DNA of 43,344 nt, from the NCBI GenBank assembly GCA_017428525.1, contig JAFRQQ010000031.1, positions 1 through 43,344 of the forward strand, in the 5' to 3' direction. How positions within the stretch are numbered: the first letter of the stretch is position 1; every line of letters starts with the position of its first letter. Under the pieces are notes generated by a model that had not been told where the DNA came from, did not search any database, and saw only the letters and a list, made by a program, of their open reading frames with translations. Position numbers and translations under genes: made by a program. This document shows positions 15,712 to 23,386 of this stretch, one piece after another. This DNA comes from Clostridia bacterium (GTDB lineage Bacteria > Bacillota > Clostridia > Oscillospirales > Acutalibacteraceae).

Positions 15712-17592
15712 ATGAAAACGATCAGGGGCCTGCTGGCGCTGCTGCAGGTGATCCTTTGCGCGGTCGGCCTGCTGCCGGTCGACCGGACGGTCAATTACGG
15801 CGGCACGCCATACGCGCCCGCGCAGATCGAAGAACCTTTGTATATCGTAAAAGACCGCGCGTCGGACTATTCGATCGCAGTGGAGGACGGCGCAGACGCC
15901 TGCCTTGCCACCGCGGCCAAGGAGCTGCAGACCTATGCGGCGAAATGCTGCGGCGTGACCCTGCCGATCACGCAGGCCGCAGACCTTGCAGCGGATGCGC
16001 CGGCGATCCTGCTCGAAACCGCGCCGACCGGCGTGCAGACCGCCCGCGTCGGCTTCTCGACGCAGGACGAGGAGAGCTTCCGGCTGTTCGTTGAGGGCGG
16101 GCGGCTTCATGTGCGCGGCACGGGCCCGCGCGGCACGCTCTACGGCGTTTACACCCTGCTCGAGCAGGCGCTCGGGGTGCGGTGGTTCACGCCGACGCTC
16201 GAGGTCACGCCCGAAAGCGCGGATTTCATCGTTGACACAAAGCTCGATGAGTTTGTCAAGCCGTCGTTTTCCGTGCGGCGCAACGACTGCCCCGGCACGA
16301 ACGACGCTTACCGCGCGCGCAGCAAGATGAACGTCTCCTTTTGGCGCACGGCCGAAGACTACGGCGGCGCGCTGACCTATGTGCTCTGGGACGTGACGCT
16401 GGACCGCCTCGTGCCGGACGCGCTGTTTGACGCGCATCCCGACTATTTCGCGCAGCAAGCGGACGGCAGCCGCTCGACCGATCACGTCTGTCTCTCGCAC
16501 CCGGAGGTGCTCGCTGTCGCGATCGAGAACGCCTGCGCCGCCATTCAGGCGGATCCGCGGGGCGCGAAATATCTGCACGTCGGGCAGAAGGACAACGAAA
16601 ACTACTGCCGTTGCGCGCTGTGCGAGGCGGCCTATGCGCAATACGGGAGCGTGAGCGCGCCGACAATTCTCTTCACAAACGCTTTGGCCGAGGCGCTCGA
16701 GGAAGATTACCCCGATTTCATGTTCACGTTCTATGCCTACAACGAAACCGACCGCCCGCCGACCGACCCGACGCTGCGCTGCCGCGACAATGTGGCGCCG
16801 GTGCTCTGCGGGCTGCACAAGGCCTGCCGCTGCCACGCGCTGACCGCCTGCGGCGCGCAGGACGGGCAGGAGACCTTTGACAATCTCTATGCCCCGCGCG
16901 AGGCGACGATCGCCGAGGATTTCAAGGTCTGGACGCAGGTCGCGGACACGACCTACATCTACGACTACACGATCAATTTCCTCAACACCGCGCAGTTCTT
17001 TTCCAATCTGGAAACGATGCAGTCCACCATGCAATACATGCACGACATCGGCATCACGGGCTATATTTACAACTGCGGCGACGGGCACGAGGCGGCCTTC
17101 AACGAGCTGCGCAACTATCTGCTCTGCCGCCTGCAGTGGGATGTGAACTGCGACGTTGCGCACTGCATGGAGGAATTCCTGCGCGCCTTTTACGGCGAAG
17201 AGGCCGCGCCCTATATCCGCGAGATCCTCGACCTGCAGACCGCGCAGATCCGCGCGACCGCGCACGCCTTCGACTTCGACTGGCATTATCAGTCCGGCTT
17301 CTTCCCGCCGCTGACCGCCGCAAAGCTCGACGCGCTCTGGGAAAAAGCGCTCGCCGCCGACGGCACGCAGGCGCAGCGCTTCAACGTGGAGAAGGCAAAT
17401 CTCAGCTGGGAATACTACAAGGCGAATCTTTTCATGGGCAAATATACCGTGCTCAATCCCCTGCGCAGCAAGGCGAATGAGGCGCTCTATGACGCGTTCC
17501 GCGCGCACGGCGTTGAGCGCGTGTGCTCCTTCGGATTGATCCCGGAGAAAAGCGAAATTGATTTCCTGCAGCGGCCCTACAACTGGAGATAG
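15712..17592 (+). CDS. Secreted DUF4838-type protein, putative glycoside hydrolase
   Basis: A 626-residue protein resembling the DUF4838 family found in gut Firmicutes and Bacteroidetes. The N-terminal hydrophobic segment (about 5-22) is a signal or anchor. Residues 40-170 look like the GH67-type N-terminal domain common in these proteins (CLATAAKELQTYAAKCCGVTLP; RGTLYGVYTLLEQALGVRWF). The central barrel has HVGQKDNENYCRCALC and FTFYAYNETDRPP, with conserved Cys-x-Cys-x2-Cys. DUF4838 members are widely assumed to act on glycans but have no established reaction. It is divergent from GH3, with promoters about 45 bases apart. The ATG at 15712 follows GAGGTGATTGC. Confidence 0.85.
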   Translation: MKTIRGLLALLQVILCAVGLLPVDRTVNYGGTPYAPAQIEEPLYIVKDRASDYSIAVEDGADACLATAAKELQTYAAKCCGVTLPITQAADLAADAPAILLETAPTGVQTARVGFSTQDEESFRLFVEGGRLHVRGTGPRGTLYGVYTLLEQALGVRWFTPTLEVTPESADFIVDTKLDEFVKPSFSVRRNDCPGTNDAYRARSKMNVSFWRTAEDYGGALTYVLWDVTLDRLVPDALFDAHPDYFAQQADGSRSTDHVCLSHPEVLAVAIENACAAIQADPRGAKYLHVGQKDNENYCRCALCEAAYAQYGSVSAPTILFTNALAEALEEDYPDFMFTFYAYNETDRPPTDPTLRCRDNVAPVLCGLHKACRCHALTACGAQDGQETFDNLYAPREATIAEDFKVWTQVADTTYIYDYTINFLNTAQFFSNLETMQSTMQYMHDIGITGYIYNCGDGHEAAFNELRNYLLCRLQWDVNCDVAHCMEEFLRAFYGEEAAPYIREILDLQTAQIRATAHAFDFDWHYQSGFFPPLTAAKLDALWEKALAADGTQAQRFNVEKANLSWEYYKANLFMGKYTVLNPLRSKANEALYDAFRAHGVERVCSFGLIPEKSEIDFLQRPYNWR

Positions 17593-17603
17593 CAAAAAAA
17601 CAA

Positions 17604-17671
17604 GCGTGCTGCAAAACCTACAACGCGTCCGTAAATTGTGCATTCGGAAAAATGAAGCCGGGCTCCGGCTT
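17604..17671. other. Degenerate hairpin sequences downstream of the DUF4838 gene
   Basis: GCGTGCTGC at 17604-17612 matches the left arm of the terminator family seen elsewhere but has no partner. AAGCCGG-GCT-CCGGCTT at 17655-17671 is a 7-bp hairpin that abuts the next gene's -35. It may terminate the DUF4838 transcript weakly. Confidence 0.45.
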
Positions 17672-17698
17672 GACAATTCTTCCATCGTCTGTTAATAT
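17670..17698 (+). promoter_or_regulatory. Sigma-A promoter of the small secreted protein gene
   Basis: TTGACA (17670-17675), 17-base spacer, TAATAT (17693-17698). A 7-bp hairpin overlaps the first -35 bases. Confidence 0.82.
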
Positions 17699-17741
17699 TG
17701 TACTATAGAAATTAAATAATTCATCGAAAGGAAGAATAATT

Positions 17742-18368
17742 ATGAAAAAAGTACTCTCCATTCTCCTGTCGCTCCTGATGGTGTTGCCTCTCGCCGCGCT
17801 CCTCCCCGTTACGGCTTCCGCCGACAACGTCGTGCTCTCCGCCGTTTCGCTCACGTTCAACGCCGAGGACGCGAAATACCTGAACGCCGCGAACGACTTC
17901 AGCGATGTCAGCCGTCTTTTCGTTTCGACGATGGCGCTTGAAACGAAAGGCTGCACGCTGTTAAAGACTTCAACAGCGCTTCAAATAGAGGGCGGCGGCG
18001 TGGATTTCGCTCCGATCTCAACGGACAAGAATTATTATCTCTGCTTCGGGCTTTGGCTTGAACCCGAATACGAATGGTGCAGCTACGTGAGTAATCTGAC
18101 CAGAGGCGTCATAACGAATCTGCCCTCCGACGCCGCTTTCAAAGTGAGCGTGAACGGCGTGCTGCGCGATGATCTCGCGCTTCTCTATCGCGATGACGGC
18201 GTCCTGCTCGTTCAAGTTCCGCTGGGCAAAGGCCTGCCCGCAGACGAAAACGCGGTGATTCAGGAAGAACCGGCAGACGAAGGGAATTTCTTCACCCGCA
18301 TGCTCACCTCCATCAAGGAATTCTTCCAAAGAATTTTCCATCTCATCGCAAGTCTTTTCACTTTTTAA
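17742..18368 (+). CDS. Small secreted protein with aromatic amphipathic C-terminal tail
   Basis: A 208-residue protein with no recognised family. The signal peptide covers about 1-27 (hydrophobic core, cleavage after TASA). The mature part looks beta-rich, with cysteines at 71, 101 and 113. A short acidic linker (EEPADEGN) leads to a C-terminal amphipathic helix F183-F208 full of Phe, Ile and Leu with spaced Lys/Arg (IKEFFQRIFH). This tail design recurs in the secreted protein at 31692-32870. Codon use is somewhat more A/T-tolerant (many CTT, GTT, GAA) than neighbours. It has its own promoter and terminator. The tail could anchor it to membrane or a partner. Confidence 0.82.
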   Translation: MKKVLSILLSLLMVLPLAALLPVTASADNVVLSAVSLTFNAEDAKYLNAANDFSDVSRLFVSTMALETKGCTLLKTSTALQIEGGGVDFAPISTDKNYYLCFGLWLEPEYEWCSYVSNLTRGVITNLPSDAAFKVSVNGVLRDDLALLYRDDGVLLVQVPLGKGLPADENAVIQEEPADEGNFFTRMLTSIKEFFQRIFHLIASLFTF

Positions 18369-18393
18369 CGGATTCTGAAACAACAAATCAAAC

Positions 18394-18432
18394 GGGCGTG
18401 CTGCATCTGACCGGTGCGGCACGCCCTTTTAT
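18394..18432. terminator. Terminator between converging genes (CGTGYTGC family)
   Basis: An 11-bp stem GGGCGTGCTGC / GCGGCACGCCC (18394-18426) is followed by TTTT on plus. The minus-strand aminotransferase ends at 18433, so it may act both ways. Confidence 0.85.
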
Positions 18433-19605
18433 TTATACTTTTCTCGGTTTGATGCGTTTGCGCAGGTGTTCCAGCCGGTTGAGCGCGTCATACAGCGTAT
18501 CGTCGCGCTTGGCAAAATGCAGACGGATCAGATGATTGACCGGCTCGCGGAAAAAGCTCGAGCCCGGCACCGCGCCCACGCCCACATCCCGCGCGAGCAC
18601 CTCGCAGAATTCGAGGTCGCTCTCGAAGCCGAATTCCGAAATATCCAGCAGCACATAATAAGCGCCCTGCGGGTCGGTGTGCGCGATGGCCAGATCATCC
18701 AGCCCGCGCAGGAAAAGATCGCGTTTCGCCGTGTAGGTCGCGGCAAGCTGCGCATAATAGGCGTCGTCAAAGCGCAGGCCGGTGACCGCCGCCTCCTGCA
18801 GGGGCGCCGCGGCGCCGACGGTCAGGAAGTCGTGCACTTTCTTTGCAACGTCGATGATCTGCGGCGGGGCGATGATATAGCCGAGCCGCCAGCCGGTGAT
18901 CGAGTAGGTCTTAGACAGCGAGGAGCAGGAGAGCGTGCGCTCCCACATGCCGGGCAGCGTGGCGAAATAGACGTGCTCATGCGGGGCGTAGACGATGTGC
19001 TCATAGACCTCGTCCGTGATCACAAACGCGTCGTAGCGCTGCGCGAGGTCCGCGATCACCTGCAGCTCCGCGCGCGTGAACACCTTGCCGCTCGGGTTGG
19101 AGGGGTTGCAGAGGATCAGCGCCTTCGGATGCTGCCGGAACGCCGCTTCCAGCTCGTCGACGCTGAAATCAAAGGCCGGCGGATGCAGCGGCACATAAAT
19201 CGGCTGCGCGCCCGAGAGGATCGCGTCCGCGCCGTAATTCTCATAAAACGGAGAGAAGACGATCACCTTGTCGCCGGGATTGACCACGCTCATCATCGCC
19301 GCCATCATCGCCTCGGTGCTCCCGCAGGTGACGACGATTTCGCCGTTCGGATCGATCGGTCTGCCCATGAAGCGGGCCTGCTTTTCGGCGAGCGCCTCGC
19401 GGAAATTCTGCGCGCCCCAGGTGATGGAATACTGGTGAAAATCCTCGTTCGACACCTCGGCCAGGCGGTCGAGGATCGCGCGCGGCGGGTCGAAATCGGG
19501 GAAGCCCTGCGAGAGATTGACCGCGTCATATTCCATGGAGATGCGCGTCATGCGGCGGATGACCGAATCGGTAAAGCCCAGCGTGCGTTCGGATAAAGCA
19601 GGCAT
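18433..19605 (-). CDS. Pyridoxal-phosphate aminotransferase, class I/II
   Basis: A 390-residue fold-type I aminotransferase. The PLP lysine is K232 in SSLSKTYSITGWRLGY. Asn167 lies in the NPSNPSGKV motif, D198 and Y201 are in ITDEVYEH, and an Arg near the C-terminus (HLIRLHFAK) binds the substrate carboxylate. The pattern is close to the aspartate/methionine/kynurenine aminotransferase subgroup (SQGFPDFDPP), so the amino donor is uncertain. It is cytoplasmic. The ATG at 19605 has AAGGAGGGA upstream; a longer in-frame start would run through the promoter. It has a single promoter and stands alone. Confidence 0.93.
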   Translation of the reverse strand: MPALSERTLGFTDSVIRRMTRISMEYDAVNLSQGFPDFDPPRAILDRLAEVSNEDFHQYSITWGAQNFREALAEKQARFMGRPIDPNGEIVVTCGSTEAMMAAMMSVVNPGDKVIVFSPFYENYGADAILSGAQPIYVPLHPPAFDFSVDELEAAFRQHPKALILCNPSNPSGKVFTRAELQVIADLAQRYDAFVITDEVYEHIVYAPHEHVYFATLPGMWERTLSCSSLSKTYSITGWRLGYIIAPPQIIDVAKKVHDFLTVGAAAPLQEAAVTGLRFDDAYYAQLAATYTAKRDLFLRGLDDLAIAHTDPQGAYYVLLDISEFGFESDLEFCEVLARDVGVGAVPGSSFFREPVNHLIRLHFAKRDDTLYDALNRLEHLRKRIKPRKV

Positions 19606-19639
19606 CGGGGTCCCTCCTTGCGTTTCCTGTGATGCCCTT

Positions 19640-19668
19640 ATTATAGCATGAATCTGCCTGCGGTTCAA
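19640..19668 (-). promoter_or_regulatory. Sigma-A promoter of the aminotransferase
   Basis: On minus, TTGAAC (19668-19663), 17-base spacer ending ATTCATGC, TATAAT (19645-19640). Confidence 0.9.
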
Positions 19669-19720
19669 CCTGCCGGGGCGCATTTGCGGCGAATATTTCG
19701 CGGCGGAGGGCCTGCGGCGC

Positions 19721-19749
19721 TTGCAATCCGTCGGCGGGCATGGTAAAAT
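19721..19749 (+). promoter_or_regulatory. Sigma-A promoter of GH39
   Basis: TTGCAA (19721-19726), 17-base spacer, TAAAAT (19744-19749), 32 bases before the GH39 ATG. Confidence 0.82.
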
Positions 19750-19781
19750 GTCAGACAGAAAAAAACTCGGAGAAGAAAGCG

Positions 19782-21344
19782 ATGCAAATCATTATCGACC
19801 AAACCACGCCGCTTCGGCCCTTTCATCACCACTGGAAATTCTGCGTGGGCTCGGCGCACGCCGCCTACGCGCTGCGGCACGATTACGCAAAGCAGCTCGC
19901 GCAGGTGCACCGTGAGCTCGGCATCGAGCGGGTGCGCTTTCACGGCATTTTCGGCGACGAGCTGCACACCCTCGTGCGCGCGACGCAGGTGCTCCCCTTC
20001 CCCTTCGGGCGCGGCTACGGCGAGCAGAGCTTCCGCCAGTGCGCGAACGTCTATGACAACATCCTCGAGGCGGGCATGACGCCGTTTGCGGAGCTGAGCT
20101 TTGTGCCAAAACGCCTTGCAAAGCTGCCGTTTGCCAGGGGCATGTTTTATTACCGTCCCGTGGTCAGTCTGCCGCGCAGCACCGCGCAGTGGCAGGATTA
20201 TATCGCGCGCTTCGTGCGCTTCCTGATCGACCGCTACGGCAGAGAGGAAGTGGCGCGCTGGTATTTCGAGGTCTGGAACGAGCCGGATCTGCCGGTCGTC
20301 TTTTTCGACGGCAGGCAGAAGGATTATTTCCGCCTGTATCAGGCGACGGCGCAGGCGATCAAGGGCGTGGACGGCGGCATTCGCGTGGGCGGCCCCGCGA
20401 CCTCGGGCAGCAAATGGATCGCGGAATTTCTCGCCTTCTGCCGGCAAAACGGCGCGCCCGTGGATTTCATTTCGACCCATCAATACGCGGGCGACCCGAT
20501 CGGCGGGATTGAGCAAAAAGCGCAGGGCGCCGCACTCAACATCGATCCGCTCGCCGCACTCCGGCACAGAGCGACGCTCGATCACGGCAATATCCTCGAC
20601 CTGTTCCGCGCGTTCATGGGCGTTGAAAACGCGCCGCAGACGCTGCGGGCCGACGCGCTGCAGGAGAGCGCGAAAAACGTGAAGGCGCTCGCGGGCGATC
20701 TGCCCGTTTTCTACACCGAATGGAATATGTGTGCGTCCTTCTCCGCGCCGTGCAACGACACGGCCATGCAGGCCTGCTATCAGCTGCACGCGATCCTCAA
20801 CACGCAGGAGAGCGTCGACGGCTCGTCGATCTGGTGCTTCTCGGATCTGTTTGAGGAATTCCATCAGTTCCCGGAGGAATTTCACGGCGGCTTCGGCCTG
20901 CTCACGCAGTCGGGCGTCAAAAAGCCCGCCTACCACGCGCTGCGGTTCCTCCACGAAGCGGGCGACGAATGCTATGACCTGCCGACAACGGGCGACGCGG
21001 ATCTCGTCGTATTCAAAAACGGCAACGCGCTGCACGTGATTGCCTCGCTCCTGGACTTTGAGGAAAGCGGCAGGACGGAGCAGATCGGTTTGAAAATTCA
21101 GACGCACGCGCCGTCGGACGTAACGCTGCACCGCATCGGCGCAGACAGCGCGAATCCCCTCGCCTGCTGGGAAGCCATGGGCCGACCGCAGACGCCCACG
21201 CCCGCGCAGCTCGACGCATTGAAAGCCGCCGCAACGCCGCGCGAGGAAGCCGCGGAGTTCACGTATGCCGACGGCTGGCTGCACCTGGATTTTTCGGTGA
21301 AATCGAATGAGATCAAGCGGTTTGTGGTTTCGATTGAGGAATAA
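19782..21344 (+). CDS. Beta-xylosidase-like enzyme, glycoside hydrolase family 39
   Basis: A 520-residue GH39 protein. The barrel begins with the family pattern of an early His/Trp strand (FHHHWKFCVGSAHA) and RVRFHGIF. The acid/base is E167 in VWNEPDLPVFF-like sequence and the nucleophile is E313 in FYTEWN, both intact. A C-terminal beta-sandwich follows (about 400-520). There is no signal peptide, so it would cleave imported xylo-oligosaccharides or related beta-linked sugars. GH39 also includes iduronidase-like enzymes, so xylosidase is an inference. The ATG at 19782 has GGAGAAGAAA upstream; an in-frame ATG 42 bases earlier overlaps the -10 and is rejected. Confidence 0.92.
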   Translation: MQIIIDQTTPLRPFHHHWKFCVGSAHAAYALRHDYAKQLAQVHRELGIERVRFHGIFGDELHTLVRATQVLPFPFGRGYGEQSFRQCANVYDNILEAGMTPFAELSFVPKRLAKLPFARGMFYYRPVVSLPRSTAQWQDYIARFVRFLIDRYGREEVARWYFEVWNEPDLPVVFFDGRQKDYFRLYQATAQAIKGVDGGIRVGGPATSGSKWIAEFLAFCRQNGAPVDFISTHQYAGDPIGGIEQKAQGAALNIDPLAALRHRATLDHGNILDLFRAFMGVENAPQTLRADALQESAKNVKALAGDLPVFYTEWNMCASFSAPCNDTAMQACYQLHAILNTQESVDGSSIWCFSDLFEEFHQFPEEFHGGFGLLTQSGVKKPAYHALRFLHEAGDECYDLPTTGDADLVVFKNGNALHVIASLLDFEESGRTEQIGLKIQTHAPSDVTLHRIGADSANPLACWEAMGRPQTPTPAQLDALKAAATPREEAAEFTYADGWLHLDFSVKSNEIKRFVVSIEE

Positions 21345-21365
21345 CAATTGCACAAGTGCTTAATT

Positions 21366-21490
21366 AATGAGGAATCAGGATTTAGGAATGAGGAATTAGG
21401 AATTAGGAATGAGGAATGAAGGACGGGATTCGCCCGTACCCGATTATATGAATAACAGCGCATGTGATGGCCTTCCCCTTGAGGGGTGCG
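21366..21490 (+). repeat. Composite intergenic repeat, copy B
   Basis: Eight tandem heptads (AATGAGG, AATTAGG and variants, 21366-21421) lead into GACGGG, CGTACCC, GATGGCCTTCCCC and GAGGGGTGCG. Order and spacing match copy A at 1-120. Confidence 0.85.
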
Positions 21491-21678
21491 GGTCGCCGGT
21501 GGCGACCTCTGTGGCGCAAGCCACAGAAGCACCGACCGAGCCGGGAGGCGAGACAGGTGGCCGAGCATCAGCGAGGTCGGATGAGGTGGTGAAGAGAATC
21601 CGCAGAAACGAACGGCGACAATTTGTAGCGAACGCTGCCCTCGTTCTCGCCTGCCGTTCTCACCTCCCGGTTCGTACG

Positions 21679-21723
21679 GCATATACCGTAGGCCGTACGG
21701 GCGAACACAGTTCGCCCCTACCG
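21679..21723 (+). repeat. 45-base direct repeat, copy 1
   Basis: Begins GCATATACCGTAGGCC and ends TTCGCCCCTACCG. It matches 21869-21913 at 43 of 45 positions. It contains the near-palindrome GGGCGAAC-ACA-GTTCGCCC. Confidence 0.92.
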
Positions 21724-21750
21724 AAAAAATGAATCTCGATTAACAGAAAA

Positions 21751-21790
21751 AGGACGTGTTGCTTTTGATTTTGCAGCACGTCCTGTTTTC
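21751..21790. terminator. Bidirectional terminator (CGTGYTGC family)
   Basis: A 12-bp stem AGGACGTGTTGC / GCAGCACGTCCT (21751-21784) with a 10-base loop, followed by GTTTTC on plus and preceded by a T-run on minus. It could end transcription from GH39 or from the GtrA gene. Confidence 0.8.
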
Positions 21791-21868
21791 TTGATTACGG
21801 TTCATTATGCGCCTGCGGCGCATCGGAGCGCTGAGACGTCGCTCCCTACACAATGAAAATTCATCACA

Positions 21869-21913
21869 GCATATACCGTAGGCCGGACGGGCGAACGCAG
21901 TTCGCCCCTACCG
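21869..21913 (+). repeat. 45-base direct repeat, copy 2
   Basis: Second copy, same orientation, with the 19-base palindrome GGGCGAAC-GCA-GTTCGCCC. It ends 6 bases before the GtrA stop codon, so it lies at the 3' end of that transcript. Confidence 0.92.
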
Positions 21914-21919
21914 GTCGTC

Positions 21920-22522
21920 TTAGTCTTCGGCTTCTTCTGCCGCAATGATTGCAGCTTCTTCTGCTTCGATCGCGGCTTCTTCTGCTTCGATGGCGGCTTC
22001 TTCCGCTTCCGCTTCTGCGGGGGCGGCTTTGTTTTTATAGATGACAAAGCGCTGGAGCGGGTAGGTCCACAGGAACGGGATGCACATCACGACGCAGGGC
22101 ATGAGCACCTCGAGGATGCCGCCGTCGAGGTTGTGATCGTAAAGCACCGTTTTCATGAACGCGCCGAACCAGGTGGTGAACGCCACGGTGAGCACGGTCA
22201 TGATCGTATAGAGCACGGTGGAAAACAGAAGATTGGAATTCGACTTGAACGTCACCTTGCGGTTGATCACATAGGAGGCCGCGAAGCTGCAGAAGGACGC
22301 GATGAAGTAGGAGCAGGCCGTGCCGACGAATTTGATGCCCAGAAACGAGAGCACGGGATTGTCGGTCACGGGGGTGGCGTTGAGGTGCTTGAAAAACACG
22401 TATTCGCAAAGATAATAGACCACGAAATACAGCACCGACGTGCCGCCGCAGGTGAGCAGAAACTTGATGAATTTCCACACTTCGGCGTGATCCTGCGTGA
22501 ACTTAGTGAAAAATGCTTTCAT
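21920..22522 (-). CDS. GtrA-like membrane protein with repetitive acidic tail
   Basis: A 200-residue protein resembling the GtrA/DPMS family, four-helix membrane proteins thought to flip or support transfer of lipid-linked sugars. Four hydrophobic segments are visible: KFLLTCGGTSVLYFVVYYL, then VGTACSYFIASFCSFAASYV followed by the family motif NRKVTFKS, then STVLYTIMTVLTVAFTTWF, then LMPCVVMCIPFLWTYPLQR. After the membrane part comes an Ala/Glu tail made of EEAAIEA repeats encoded by 21-base tandem units. The ATG at 22522 has GGAAGG 8 bases upstream. A GTG three codons earlier abuts the SD and is less likely. Confidence 0.85.
   Translation of the reverse strand: MKAFFTKFTQDHAEVWKFIKFLLTCGGTSVLYFVVYYLCEYVFFKHLNATPVTDNPVLSFLGIKFVGTACSYFIASFCSFAASYVINRKVTFKSNSNLLFSTVLYTIMTVLTVAFTTWFGAFMKTVLYDHNLDGGILEVLMPCVVMCIPFLWTYPLQRFVIYKNKAAPAEAEAEEAAIEAEEAAIEAEEAAIIAAEEAED
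21954..22016 (-). repeat. 21-base coding tandem repeat in the GtrA tail
   Basis: Units at 21954-21974 and 21975-21995 differ by one base, and a third partial copy follows. They encode EEAAIEA. Slippage could vary the tail length between strains. Confidence 0.8.
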
Positions 22523-22614
22523 TCGGGGCACCTTCCTTCCTGCCGGTTGTTATTCGCCCGGCGCGTCAGCGAAATAGTCGCGCGCGGCCTGATGGTAGAG
22601 AATGAGCGCGCGCG

Positions 22615-23373
22615 TCAGAATTCGCCGTACAGCCGCCGCGCCGCCCGCAGGCTTTCCGTCGGGTCAAGGAGCGGACGGTATTCCAGCCCGCAGGCGCCGG
22701 TATAGCCGGCCTTGTCGATCGCGGCGAAGATGTTGCGGTAATCGTTTTCGCCGAACTGCAGCTCGTTTCTGCCCGGATGGCCGGCCGCGTGCAGATGGGC
22801 GATGCAGTCGAGATTCTGCGTGACGGAGGGAATGATGTTGCCCTCGGTCACCTGCTGATGATAGATGTCATAGACGACCTTCACAAAGGGGCTGCCGACC
22901 TCCCGCACGATGGCAAAGGCCTCCTGCGCCGCGGTCAGATAATAGCCCGGATGGTCGACCAGCACATTCAGCGGCTCGATCATGAGCGTCACGCCCGCCT
23001 GCGCGAGGATCTGAGCGCCTGCCCGCAGACCGTCCGCGATCGACTGATGCTGCGCGTCGCGCGGCGCGCCGGTATCGGGCCCGACCTGCGTGATCATCTT
23101 CTTGACGCCGAGCACGCCCGCCGCGTCACAGCTGCGTTTCAATGCGTCCAGCCAGACGCCGCGGCAGGCCGGATCGGTCAGCCGGAAATCGGCGGTGCAC
23201 ATGCTGAGCATCGTCACGCCGTTCGTCTCGAGCGCGTTTGCGGCCGCGGGCAGATCGAGCTGCGCCCAGTCGTAGATTTCCACATATTCATAACCTGCGG
23301 CGGCCGCTTTCTCAACCGCCTGCTCAAACGGCAGATCGCCGAAAAAGCACGGAATCGGCACACAGAGTTTCAT
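22615..23373 (-). CDS. Hydroxypyruvate isomerase-like TIM-barrel protein
   Basis: A 252-residue member of the xylose-isomerase-like TIM barrel family, closest in pattern to hydroxypyruvate isomerase (Hyi). Likely metal and catalytic residues are visible: E133 in MIEPLN, D169 and H172 in YDIYHQQ, the HPGRNE strand at 199-204, and E231 in GLEYRP. The loop VDHPGYYL fits Hyi. It is cytoplasmic. The exact substrate (hydroxypyruvate, or another sugar or ketose in a catabolic path) is not decided by sequence. It starts 13 bases after the PHP gene stop, so it is third in an operon with two extracytoplasmic proteins. Confidence 0.88.
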   Translation of the reverse strand: MKLCVPIPCFFGDLPFEQAVEKAAAAGYEYVEIYDWAQLDLPAAANALETNGVTMLSMCTADFRLTDPACRGVWLDALKRSCDAAGVLGVKKMITQVGPDTGAPRDAQHQSIADGLRAGAQILAQAGVTLMIEPLNVLVDHPGYYLTAAQEAFAIVREVGSPFVKVVYDIYHQQVTEGNIIPSVTQNLDCIAHLHAAGHPGRNELQFGENDYRNIFAAIDKAGYTGACGLEYRPLLDPTESLRAARRLYGEF

Positions 23374-23386
23374 GGTCCTTCCCCTT

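Larger units (their letters stand above)
21345..21919. other. Non-coding repeat region (575 bases)
   Basis: No gene is supported here. The stretch holds copy B of the heptad composite repeat, a GC-rich module, two 45-base direct repeats, and a strong bidirectional hairpin. Short open frames in it are repeat-derived and have no SD. Confidence 0.8.

Noticed and set aside
19740..19782. Longer start for GH39 at an in-frame codon 42 bases upstream
   Set aside because: That codon overlaps the predicted -10 element, so it would not be in the mRNA.
21409..21732. Short open frame in the repeat region
   Set aside because: It is made of repeat sequence, has no SD and resembles the spurious ORFs commonly predicted in such repeats.
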